A stretch of DNA of 35,973 nucleotides from an uncultured Bacteroidota bacterium. GTDB taxonomy: Bacteria > Bacteroidota > Bacteroidia > Bacteroidales > CG2-30-32-10. Of the stretch, positions 1 to 7,616 are shown piece after piece. The DNA lies in the NCBI GenBank assembly GCA_903889915.1, contig CAISZK010000401.1:1-35973 (forward strand), written 5' to 3'. Below the pieces are notes generated by a model, which searched no databases, was not told the DNA's origin, and saw only the letters and a list, made by a program, of their open reading frames with translations. The position numbers were made by a program, and so were the translations under genes. Position 1 is the stretch's first letter. The number at the start of each line of letters is the position of its first letter.

Positions 1-3000
1 AATTTCAAAACCATCAACAACCACATTATTTGCAGCGATACTCACTGCACAGTTTCCATAACTTTGATAAGCTATTGTTATTTTAGGTTTGGAAGATAAA
101 CCTGCCTTTGCCTGCAAAACAAGAGTTTTATTGATGAGTATTTGACTGGTGCCAACATTGTAAGTCCCGGCATCAACTACAATAGTGTCACCGGCTAATG
201 AATTATTAATCGCATATTGAATTGTCAGCCATGGGTTCAATAATGTACCATTACAAATGATGTCAACACCGGAAGTGGTAACATAATGTTTTGTTTGATG
301 AGCAATAGCAGTCATGGTAATGGAGTTTGATGTTGCAGGACTACCGGTAGCACAGTTTGCATTTGAAGTTAGTGAACAAGTAACAATATCACCGTTAGCA
401 GGACTGTAGGAATATGTTGAACTATTTGTTCCAATATTTGATCCACCAACTTTCCATTGATAAGCAGGTGTTCCTCCATTAGTTGGAGTGGCAGTAAAAG
501 TAACTGATGACCCGGAACAAAAAGGATTTGCTGAAGCAACAATTGACACGCTCACAGGCTGACTGGGATTTACAATCATTATAACTTTATTAGAAGTTGC
601 AGGATTGCCCGAAGTACAAATACTTGATGTCATCACACAGGAGATAGTGTCATTGCTTGCAGGCGCGTAAGAATATGTTGAACTGTTTGTGCCAATATTT
701 ACACTGTTTTTCTTCCATTGATATGTTGGGCTTGAGCCTCCGTTTGTCGGTGTAGCAGTGAAAGTAATTGATGTCCCTGAGCAGACATTATTATTATTTG
801 CTGCAATAGAAACACCGGCTGCCAAAGGAGGTTGTCCCGGGTTAGCAGTATTTGCACCAATGTTTGTTCCGTCAGTAGCTGCATTTAATGCCGGAGAACA
901 TAAATTCAATGCATAATAACTGTCAGGAGTTGTACCTGTGGCTTTGTATAAAGGTTCCGCCTGCAAATCACCATTAAAAGATGGAGGAACATCAGTAGCA
1001 TACCACCATCCCACGGCACCTCTTTGTGCCGGCCATTCATAAGTATAAGCATTACCCGGATAATAAACGTCAACCATATACCATTGATAAAACAGATTAT
1101 TTCTGAGGTTGAGGCTTGCATTAAATAACCCGTCGGGACTGCTTGTATTGACAATTGCATACCATTTCTGACGCGAAAAAATATTGTCGCGGATGTCTAT
1201 TTTAGAAGCATTCCACGATGCGGGGCTATTTCCTGTATAAAAAGCAATTGACATCTGCTCAGCAATTGTACCGCTTGGAATTGGTACTGCCGGCAAAGCT
1301 GTCAGGTTCCAATCTACGGTATTATGCATAACTACTATCTGGTTTCCCGGTGCAATACCTCCGTTATGTTGGAAATCAATAAAAGTACGGCACGAATTGC
1401 AGTAGTTATAAGATATTTCAACCGGAGAAGTGGCTGTAGCATCACAATTAAAAGTAATACCGGCAGGTTTTGTTCCGCTATTCGTATGTTCTGAATGTAA
1501 CCAATTGTGGGATACTTTAAGCCCATCGCAAAGACCGTATTCGCAATCTATGCAGTCGTTCCAGGTTTCATGAATTTCATTCCCCTGTATTGTGACATTG
1601 TTTCCATTTGCAAAAACACCTACATAACACTGGTGGATATTACAGTTTTGAATTGTCCAGTTATTGCTTGTTGAATAATAATCACCTACCAGATAATTCG
1701 GATTGGTGTTTATTGCCGAAGAACTTGTTATTTCAAAGCCATCAATCATCACATTATTTGCCGCAATTTGCACAGCACAACTCGTCCAGCTTGAATAGCT
1801 GGTTGTTATTATTGGTTTGGACGAAAGTCCTGCTTTTGCTCTTAGTGTGATTTGCTTATTAATGTTAAGCTGGGCGCCTGCAGCAATGGTATAAGTTCCT
1901 GCATCCACTTCAATAACATCACCATTTACCGAAGCATCAATAGCGGGCTGGATTGCATAAAAATATGTTGACTGGGTCACATTATGCACCGGTGGCAGTG
2001 ACTCACCATACATTCCCAAAAAGCAATAACCTGTTGTTTTCCGGTAGGTAAAATAAAGTGCATTATTATAAACTATGGGGTTATTATAAAATCCGCCACC
2101 ACCTGTATTTGTAGCCAGGGCAACTGAAATGCCATTGTATCTTGCCAATTGATTCACACCTGAAGCATCAGCATATTGAAAAAACAAACTGTAGTTATAA
2201 AGAACAGGATAGCCTGTAAACCCTGTTCCGGCATCTGGATTAGCGATCAGTGTGAACGAAGTACCATCAAATTTTAATAATTGATACTTGCTTGAGGCAT
2301 TACGATATTGTAAACACAAATAGTTGTTGTAAACTATCGAATTATTTTGAATACCATTGCCACCATCAGGGTTGGTGAGCAACGAAACTGATGTGCCGTT
2401 GTATTTTGCCAACTGGTAAATGTTCGAAGCATTGCAGTATTTAAAGTACAAATTATTGTTGTAAACTACCGGTGATCCCGATGCTCCCTGATTAGCATCG
2501 GGATTGGCGATCAAAGTTATTGAGGTGCCATCGTACTTTGCCAATTGGTATTTGTTGGAAGCGTTGCAATAAATAAAATACATGCTATTGTTGAAGACAA
2601 CTGGTGTATAACTAAAGAAACCGGAACCAGCATCGGGGTTTGTAACCAGAGTAATTGAGGTACCGTCGTATTTTGCCAACTGGTAAATGGCTGCTGCGTT
2701 TTTATATTGAAAGTAAAGATTGTTGTTATAGATTATCGGATAACCATTGTTCCCGTCACCGGCATCAGGGTTTGCAATCAATGATAGTGAAGTGCCATCA
2801 TATTTTGCAAGCTGAAACTTATGAGGCGATGCATTATTATAATAAAGAAACAGGTACAAATAGTTGTTGTAAACTATCGAAGTAGATTGAGCGCCTGCAC
2901 CAGCATCAGGATTTGCAATTAGCGAAAGCGACGAACCATCATATTTTGCAAGTTGGTATTTGTAAGAACTGTTATAATACTGAAAGTACAGATTATTGTT

Positions 3001-3279
3001 ATAAATTGTGGGTGCGGCATAATAGCCTGAACCTGCATCAGGATTGGTTGCCATAGTAATTGATGTACCATCGTATTTTGACAAACGCCATTTTCCGGAT
3101 GCATCAATGTATCGGTAATAAAGGTTATTATTATAAACTATAGGATATAAATTGATTCCGACACCTGCATCGGGATTTGTCAAAACGGTAATGCTTCCCT
3201 GGGCTGATAGGTTTTCAGTATTCAAAAACATTCCTAAAAAAGCAGGTAAAACTACTAAGAAGGTAATGATTTTTTTCAT
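1..3279 (-). CDS. Large secreted beta-propeller-like / parallel beta-helix / Ig-like surface protein, 3' end beyond the window
   Basis: The reading frame is open from the ATG at 3279 to the first base of the window: 1093 codons with no stop, so the C-terminus is missing. Residues 1 to about 25 are a signal peptide (MKKIITFLVVLPAFLG start). Residues about 31-420 are nine repeats of about 43 residues, each built on NPDAG-x-G, then a YNN-x-LYF strand, then YQLAKYDGTS. This resembles a beta-propeller of the kind that displays values. Residues about 435-800 look like a right-handed parallel beta-helix (DVIEVDAGTY start, repeated N-x-V-x-IxxN strands). Two Ig/PKD-like repeats follow at about 820-990 (CSGxSxTFTATPTNGG and YQWK motifs). 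A second copy of the beta-helix entry module begins at about 1000. GGAGG lies 7 bases before the ATG, which is unusual in this phylum. A T9SS sorting domain would be expected beyond the edge. It was missed as a closed ORF only because it has no stop in the window. Function is unknown; adhesion or glycan binding is a guess. Confidence 0.88.
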   Translation of the reverse strand, partial: MKKIITFLVVLPAFLGMFLNTENLSAQGSITVLTNPDAGVGINLYPIVYNNNLYYRYIDASGKWRLSKYDGTSITMATNPDAGSGYYAAPTIYNNNLYFQYYNSSYKYQLAKYDGSSLSLIANPDAGAGAQSTSIVYNNYLYLFLYYNNASPHKFQLAKYDGTSLSLIANPDAGDGNNGYPIIYNNNLYFQYKNAAAIYQLAKYDGTSITLVTNPDAGSGFFSYTPVVFNNSMYFIYCNASNKYQLAKYDGTSITLIANPDANQGASGSPVVYNNNLYFKYCNASNIYQLAKYNGTSVSLLTNPDGGNGIQNNSIVYNNYLCLQYRNASSKYQLLKFDGTSFTLIANPDAGTGFTGYPVLYNYSLFFQYADASGVNQLARYNGISVALATNTGGGGFYNNPIVYNNALYFTYRKTTGYCFLGMYGESLPPVHNVTQSTYFYAIQPAIDASVNGDVIEVDAGTYTIAAGAQLNINKQITLRAKAGLSSKPIITTSYSSWTSCAVQIAANNVMIDGFEITSSSAINTNPNYLVGDYYSTSNNWTIQNCNIHQCYVGVFANGNNVTIQGNEIHETWNDCIDCEYGLCDGLKVSHNWLHSEHTNSGTKPAGITFNCDATATSPVEISYNYCNSCRTFIDFQHNGGIAPGNQIVVMHNTVDWNLTALPAVPIPSGTIAEQMSIAFYTGNSPASWNASKIDIRDNIFSRQKWYAIVNTSSPDGLFNASLNLRNNLFYQWYMVDVYYPGNAYTYEWPAQRGAVGWWYATDVPPSFNGDLQAEPLYKATGTTPDSYYALNLCSPALNAATDGTNIGANTANPGQPPLAAGVSIAANNNNVCSGTSITFTATPTNGGSSPTYQWKKNSVNIGTNSSTYSYAPASNDTISCVMTSSICTSGNPATSNKVIMIVNPSQPVSVSIVASANPFCSGSSVTFTATPTNGGTPAYQWKVGGSNIGTNSSTYSYSPANGDIVTCSLTSNANCATGSPATSNSITMTAIAHQTKHYVTTSGVDIICNGTLLNPWLTIQYAINNSLAGDTIVVDAGTYNVGTSQILINKTLVLQAKAGLSSKPKITIAYQSYGNCAVSIAANNVVVDGFEI

Positions 3280-3321
3280 ATTAAATCCTCCACAAATTAA
3301 TTAATAAAAATCAGTAACAAC

Positions 3322-3342
3322 ATTATTTCATTCTGAAATAAT
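3322..3342. promoter_or_regulatory. Perfect inverted repeat in the leader of the 1-3279 gene
   Basis: ATTATTTCA and TGAAATAAT flank a 3-base centre (TTC), about 43 bases upstream of the ATG at 3279. It could be an operator or an mRNA hairpin in the 5' leader. The symmetry is read directly from the sequence; the role is inference. Confidence 0.45.
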
Positions 3343-3654
3343 AATCAAGTTTTACAAGGCAGTAAGATGATATCTTGTTTTAATAACCTGCACTTAAACA
3401 ATTTTATTCTAACAAATATTCTGGTTCAAGGTTGGACTAATAATGAAGTATAGTAGCAAACTAAAGGTTTTTAGAAATTTTAAAATAGTTTGGGAATATA
3501 CCAACCTAATTTTTTACAAAAATAACAAATAATCAGTATTTCTACGGATATTAATAAAAAAAATCATTCCAATTATTAAGATATCAAAGAATCATTTGGT
3601 TTTATGCAGCATTCAGTAAATTTTTGAAGTTGGTAAAAATACTTGTTTGGAACT

Positions 3655-3709
3655 ATTTACGTAGAGAACTTCTATGAAAATGTAAATAATACGTAAGGGG
3701 AAACCCTTA
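3655..3709. other. Twin hairpin motifs in intergenic DNA
   Basis: ATTTAC (3655-3660) pairs with GTAAAT (3682-3687) around an inner TAGA/TCTA stem. It is followed at once by TAAGGG-GAAA-CCCTTA (3694-3709), a 6-bp stem with a GNRA-type tetraloop. Both units share the frame ACGTA, purine-rich, pyrimidine-rich, TATG. They look like a small RNA structure or a paired regulator site; which one cannot be told here. Confidence 0.35.
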
Positions 3710-4384
3710 TGGATGGTTGTCTTGAAGATTTTAAAATATTTCGCACGTCATTTTGCTGAATCAATAAAGGTTTGCAAAAAAACTGCTTTGTAAACCCTGC
3801 TGTTTATGTTGATTTCAATAAGCAGAAAATTGTATCTTAATTTTGCGAATTAATTATGTTCGCAACTTCATTGTCATTTAAAATTGTAAAAGTAGATTGT
3901 TAGAATTATTTATTCCTTATGTTAGATAATAATTGCAAAATTACATTCGATAACTCATTTCTCGTTTCTGTATTCCGCTGTGAAAATTGGGAGTTTTTTA
4001 TTGACAGGAAGGATAATATTATTTTTCAAAGAAATTTGTACCTACCTGAAAACAGAATGAACCATTTGGAGTAATACAATACTATCCTGAAAAATACTTT
4101 CAGATTTCAGTAAAGACAACATTCTCGTCAGCTAACATTGTAATAAGAACTTGAAAAATGAGTTAGAGTATCCTTCTTTAACTTATTTTGCAAATCAATA
4201 AATTATCACAACTTATAGTTTGCCTGTGCTTTGAACAAAACAAAACTACTATATTAAAATAAGTAAAAGTACTCTAGCGCTGCTATTGTAAATTTGTTAA
4301 TTTTGCCACAATTTATTAGGCTTAGTTTCTGACATGAACATTTAATTGCTCAACTTAAATTCATTTTAAAAGTAACTATTTTTT

Positions 4385-4392
4385 TATTTTTG
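4385..4392 (+). promoter_or_regulatory. Putative minus-7 box for the fibre-like gene
   Basis: TATTTTTG fits the Bacteroidota minus-7 consensus TAnnTTTG and would place transcription start about 17 bases before the ATG at 4416. No clean minus-33 TTTG lies at the usual spacing, so support is partial. Confidence 0.4.
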
Positions 4393-4415
4393 TACCCCCA
4401 TTTAAAAAAGAACTT

Positions 4416-6374
4416 ATGAAAAAGAACACACACAATCAGTATATGCAAAAGCCAAAAGCAACAATGCTTTCCATTTTTGTGCTAATGTTTTTCTTATTGC
4501 TAACAGGGAAGTCTTTTAAAACTTTTTCCCAGAACGTTGGCATCAATGAAACCGGGAGAGCTCCCGATACATCCGCCATGCTTGATGTTAATGCCGACAT
4601 TAACTTTAATAAAGGATTCCTGTTGCCGCGTTTAACTCTTTCACAACGGAATTCGATAGTGTTGCCGGCAACAAGTCTGCTTATTTATCAAACAAACAAT
4701 ACTCCCGGCTTTTATTTTAATTCAGGAACTACCGGCAATCCGGTGTGGTCCCAGCTACTTTCATCATCTTCTGCTGCAGGTTGGGGATTAACCGGCAATA
4801 CCGGCACAAACCCCTCCACTAATTACATTGGTACAAGTGATGCCCAGGATATGGTGTTTAAAACCAATAACACTGAATGGATTAGAATGACATCATCCGG
4901 GAAAATTGGTATTGGCACCACTACTCCTTCATCATTATTTGAAATAAGTGTGATCCCCCAATGGACAAATGCAATCAACATTACCGGTAATACACCCGGC
5001 GAAAGTATTGTCACCATCAGCCAGGCAAATAGCAGGGCAGGGAGTATATCAATTAAAAATACCAACTCAACAAAAATTTATTTGTGTGCCAATAATGCCT
5101 CCTATTTCGGACCACAGTTAAGAGCTGCAACGGGAATTGATAATTGCCTGCAGATTGTCCCCGTATATGGTCAATCGGGAACTGCTGGTGCAACTGACCT
5201 GTTGATAAACCGTACTGAAACTTCTATCGGAAGCGGTGCTCAGAATTTTATTGATGCCCAGGTAGGAGGTACCAGTAAATTTACCATTAATACTGCCGGC
5301 GATATAACTAAAATTAAAAGCGTAGCTTATACTTTTCCTTCATTACAGGGTGCCGCTAATACTGTTCTGCAGAATGATGGTTCCGGAAACTTAACATGGG
5401 TTGCCTCAAGCAGTGGAGGAAATGGTTGGGGATTGACCGGCAATTCCGGCACAAATCCTTCCACCAATTACATTGGCACAAGTGATGCCCAGCCACTCAT
5501 GTTCGGTTACAATGCCAATAAAATCGGAAAATTATATCAGGAATCAGGCAATTACAAAACGGATTTTATTCTTTATTCGCCCAATCTATCTAAGTTTACT
5601 CAGATTGGAACTGACCAGCTTTGGAATGTTAGCCAGATCTACACCACAGCCAATTCAATGGAATTTTGGTCAAACGCAAATAAGACTTTGACCTTGGATG
5701 CAAGCCAGAATGCAACATTTGTTGGAACAGCCACTATTGGTAGCAATGCAAATTCTGCCCAATTAGTAGTGAAGGCCAACTCTTCTCAAAGCATTTCAAA
5801 TCCTTTGATCCAGTTACAGAAATCCGATGGAACTGTTATCGGTGCTATAAACACCAATAGTTCTTCAAACATATTTATGGGCGTAGGTGCTGGCGGCAAT
5901 GCAACTTCAAGTACAGGTACCACTGTTGCCATAGGATTTAATGCCGGAAATCATTTAACCAGCTCGTCAAACAATGTTGCAATTGGTTACAATGCTCTTA
6001 ATACTGATGCCACAGCCGATAATAATATTGCAATAGGCCGTGATGCATTGTGGAAAACTACCGGCGCTAACAATACAGTTATAGGTTACCAGGGAGGTTA
6101 CAATAACGCATCAGGAAGCAACAATGTTTTTATAGGCGCCAATGCCGGTTACAATGAAACAGGTTCAAACAAACTCTACATTTCCAACAGCAATACTTCA
6201 ACCCCATTGATCGGTGGCGATTTCAGCACAGGAATCGTAACTATCAAAGATGTCATAACTTTAACACCTCGGGCTTCTGCTCCGACAAATCCATCACAGG
6301 GCATGATGTATTTCGACAGCACAACCAACAAATTAATGGTTTATGATGGGACTGCATGGCAAGCTTGCTGGTAA
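4416..6374 (+). CDS. Secreted fibre-like protein with duplicated module and YadA-head-like repeats
   Basis: This 652-residue protein has an N-terminal signal (hydrophobic at about 17-32, ending near FSQ at 37-39). It is followed by a segment common in Bacteroidota surface proteins (VGINETGRAPDTSAMLDV and KGFLLPRL). A module WGLTGNxGTNPSTNYIGTSDAQ occurs twice, near residues 123-144 and 336-358. At about 495-600 there are YadA-head-like (Hep_Hag) repeats, 14-20 residues each, with the core VAIGxNA, VAIGYNAL, IAIGRDAL, TVIGYQGG and VFIGANAG. This pattern forms left-handed beta-rolls in trimeric adhesins. The C-terminus reads like the usual ending of this family (PTNPSQGMMYFDSTTNKL, then YDGTAWQ). 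No trimeric-autotransporter membrane anchor and no intramolecular chaperone domain is visible. It is probably an outer-surface or exported fibre protein; the ligand is unknown. Confidence 0.85.
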   Translation: MKKNTHNQYMQKPKATMLSIFVLMFFLLLTGKSFKTFSQNVGINETGRAPDTSAMLDVNADINFNKGFLLPRLTLSQRNSIVLPATSLLIYQTNNTPGFYFNSGTTGNPVWSQLLSSSSAAGWGLTGNTGTNPSTNYIGTSDAQDMVFKTNNTEWIRMTSSGKIGIGTTTPSSLFEISVIPQWTNAINITGNTPGESIVTISQANSRAGSISIKNTNSTKIYLCANNASYFGPQLRAATGIDNCLQIVPVYGQSGTAGATDLLINRTETSIGSGAQNFIDAQVGGTSKFTINTAGDITKIKSVAYTFPSLQGAANTVLQNDGSGNLTWVASSSGGNGWGLTGNSGTNPSTNYIGTSDAQPLMFGYNANKIGKLYQESGNYKTDFILYSPNLSKFTQIGTDQLWNVSQIYTTANSMEFWSNANKTLTLDASQNATFVGTATIGSNANSAQLVVKANSSQSISNPLIQLQKSDGTVIGAINTNSSSNIFMGVGAGGNATSSTGTTVAIGFNAGNHLTSSSNNVAIGYNALNTDATADNNIAIGRDALWKTTGANNTVIGYQGGYNNASGSNNVFIGANAGYNETGSNKLYISNSNTSTPLIGGDFSTGIVTIKDVITLTPRASAPTNPSQGMMYFDSTTNKLMVYDGTAWQACW

Positions 6375-6401
6375 ATAAATGTTAACCGAATCTGATAAGG
6401 C

Positions 6402-6428
6402 GGGGATGGAGTTTGAAACTTCAACCCC
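6402..6428 (+). terminator. Hairpin after the fibre-like gene
   Basis: GGGG-A-TGGAGTTT pairs with AAACTTCA-A-CCCC across a 1-base centre, 28 bases after the stop at 6374. The stem is long and G+C-rich for this DNA, but no T-run follows, so it is only a possible terminator or 3' end stabiliser. Confidence 0.45.
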
Positions 6429-6487
6429 ACTTCAATGACTCATTGCCCATTCATCGTTTATTTTGAATGCCCGTTCCCCTATAACTA

Positions 6488-6612
6488 AAATCATTCCTTG
6501 CGACGATTTAGCATGACCATTTGAATCGTTAGCATAAGGACATGACGCACTAGCAAATCAGTTTGGATTCTTAGCATTTCGAGTTGACACGCTAACATTT
6601 CATTGAAGATAC
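6488..6612. repeat. Degenerate 21-bp tandem array with TTAGCAT cores
   Basis: TTAGCAT-like heptamers start at 6508, 6529, 6550, 6571 and 6592, exactly 21 bases apart. The pattern is yTAGCAT-N7-TGA-N4, with TGA conserved in three units and TGG in a fourth. A slipped sixth unit (20 bases) may precede them at 6488. The bases between cores have diverged strongly while the spacing has not. Read as protein, 21 bases is seven codons, but stops occur, so it is not coding. Confidence 0.7.
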
Positions 6613-6887
6613 AAAATTCACATTACGAACGCTTTTACAATATTATATGATAAACACATTCTTCTTTTGTAATCCTTTAAAATCCTCAATAAAAACGAAA
6701 AATAAAATTTAAAAACGTATTTTAACAGCTAAAAAATGTTTATTCTTAAATAAAATAAAAACAAAACAAATAACAACCAAGAATATTTATATTAGCAAAA
6801 AACAGAATCTCACAATTCCACCATATATACTTTTCTTAACCTATGATGAGCAATGCCGGAAGTGAATTGCGACTGCAAAAGCGAAAG

Positions 6888-6920
6888 AGACTACAAAAGT
6901 TTTTAAAACTTTTGTAGTCT
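6888..6920. terminator. 33-base perfect palindrome at the 3' end of the 6903 gene
   Basis: AGACTACAAAAGTTTT (6888-6903), a single T, then its exact reverse complement (6905-6920). The right arm encodes the last residues and stop codon of the minus-strand gene ending at 6903. The stem can form on either transcript of the converging pair, so it may be a bidirectional terminator, but no long U-run follows. A related GACTGCAAAAG lies just upstream at about 6871. Confidence 0.5.
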
Positions 6921-7568
6921 TGAATTATGGCAAATATCCTTAATGATAGTACTGACTTTATTAATATTTGCATCCCAGATTTTTTTATCATCGCTAACTA
7001 ATAAAATAATCGCATTTTTATATTGAATTCCTATCCAAATCTGGGGTTCAAAGAGATAATGGGAACTGAATTTAATATTACTATTGAGGAGATCACATAT
7101 TTTTTTTGGTATTAATGAATCTTCAAAGATCCATTGTTTTATACAAATAAGGCTTAAAAACCCATGATATTTAATGCAATAATAAAATTCTTTGGAACAT
7201 TTAATAGTATTAAAGAAAGTTGTTTTGTAGCCTTCATTAAATGTTTTCATTAAACATGAATCAAAAGATAAACATGGTTCAAGTATTGAATCAGTAAGTA
7301 CAATTCTATGATTTTTTAATGAATCAAAAACCTTGAGATAAAGATTTTTGTACTCAATTTTATTGCAAAGAGATGTGTCAAAACAGGTGCTAAATTTTGA
7401 GTTAATTATCGCAATGGAATCATACTTTATTAATTCAGCAGGAGCATTATTTGATATTTGGCTACTGCATGTTTTCCCCAAAATCATTAAGATTATTATC
7501 AGACAATTTTTTTCATGATTTAATAATAGGGTTCCTCTGCTAGTTCGCGCTTTGTCTGACGAGTGCAT
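6903..7568 (-). CDS. Hypothetical small secreted protein, probable frameshift at its start
   Basis: The open frame encodes 221 residues, but the first about 18 do not look like protein. Near residue 18 the frame reads NHEKNCLIIILMILGKTCSSQ, a hydrophobic export-type segment. In the neighbouring frame an ATG at 7516 is followed by seven A residues (7507-7513), giving MKKIV and then a stop. One extra A would join that ATG to the long frame as MKKNCLIIILMILG, a normal signal start. The mature part is Cys-rich (about ten Cys) and repeats the pair D-S-C or C-L. No family is recognised. It ends inside a 33-base palindrome. It lies 48 bases downstream of the histidine kinase gene on the same strand, so it could be cotranscribed with it. 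Confidence 0.6.
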   Translation of the reverse strand: MHSSDKARTSRGTLLLNHEKNCLIIILMILGKTCSSQISNNAPAELIKYDSIAIINSKFSTCFDTSLCNKIEYKNLYLKVFDSLKNHRIVLTDSILEPCLSFDSCLMKTFNEGYKTTFFNTIKCSKEFYYCIKYHGFLSLICIKQWIFEDSLIPKKICDLLNSNIKFSSHYLFEPQIWIGIQYKNAIILLVSDDKKIWDANINKVSTIIKDICHNSRLQKF

Positions 7569-7616
7569 ATAAAGTATCCTTACTGCCTATTTAATTTTTT
7601 ATTTCTTCAACCAATA

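Larger units (their letters stand above)
3280..4415. other. Long intergenic region between divergent surface-protein genes
   Basis: This AT-rich stretch of 1.1 kb separates two divergently transcribed surface-protein genes and holds no convincing gene. It contains a perfect 9-bp inverted repeat at 3322-3342, two hairpin motifs at 3655-3709, and several TAnnTTTG-like boxes (for example 3838-3845 and 4385-4392). A 51-residue ORF at 3919-4074 has no recognisable features and is not called. Confidence 0.6.
6375..6902. other. Intergenic region with periodic repeat and palindrome
   Basis: No gene is seen in these 528 bases between two converging genes. The stretch holds a hairpin (6402-6428), a 21-bp periodic array (about 6488-6612), an A+T-rich tract (6640-6800), and one arm of a long palindrome (6888-6920). 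Confidence 0.6.

Noticed and set aside
3919-4074. 51-residue ORF (MLDNNCKITFDN start) in the long spacer
   Set aside because: Plausible TAnnTTTG box at 3838-3845, but no family, no conserved feature, and a length expected by chance in this DNA.
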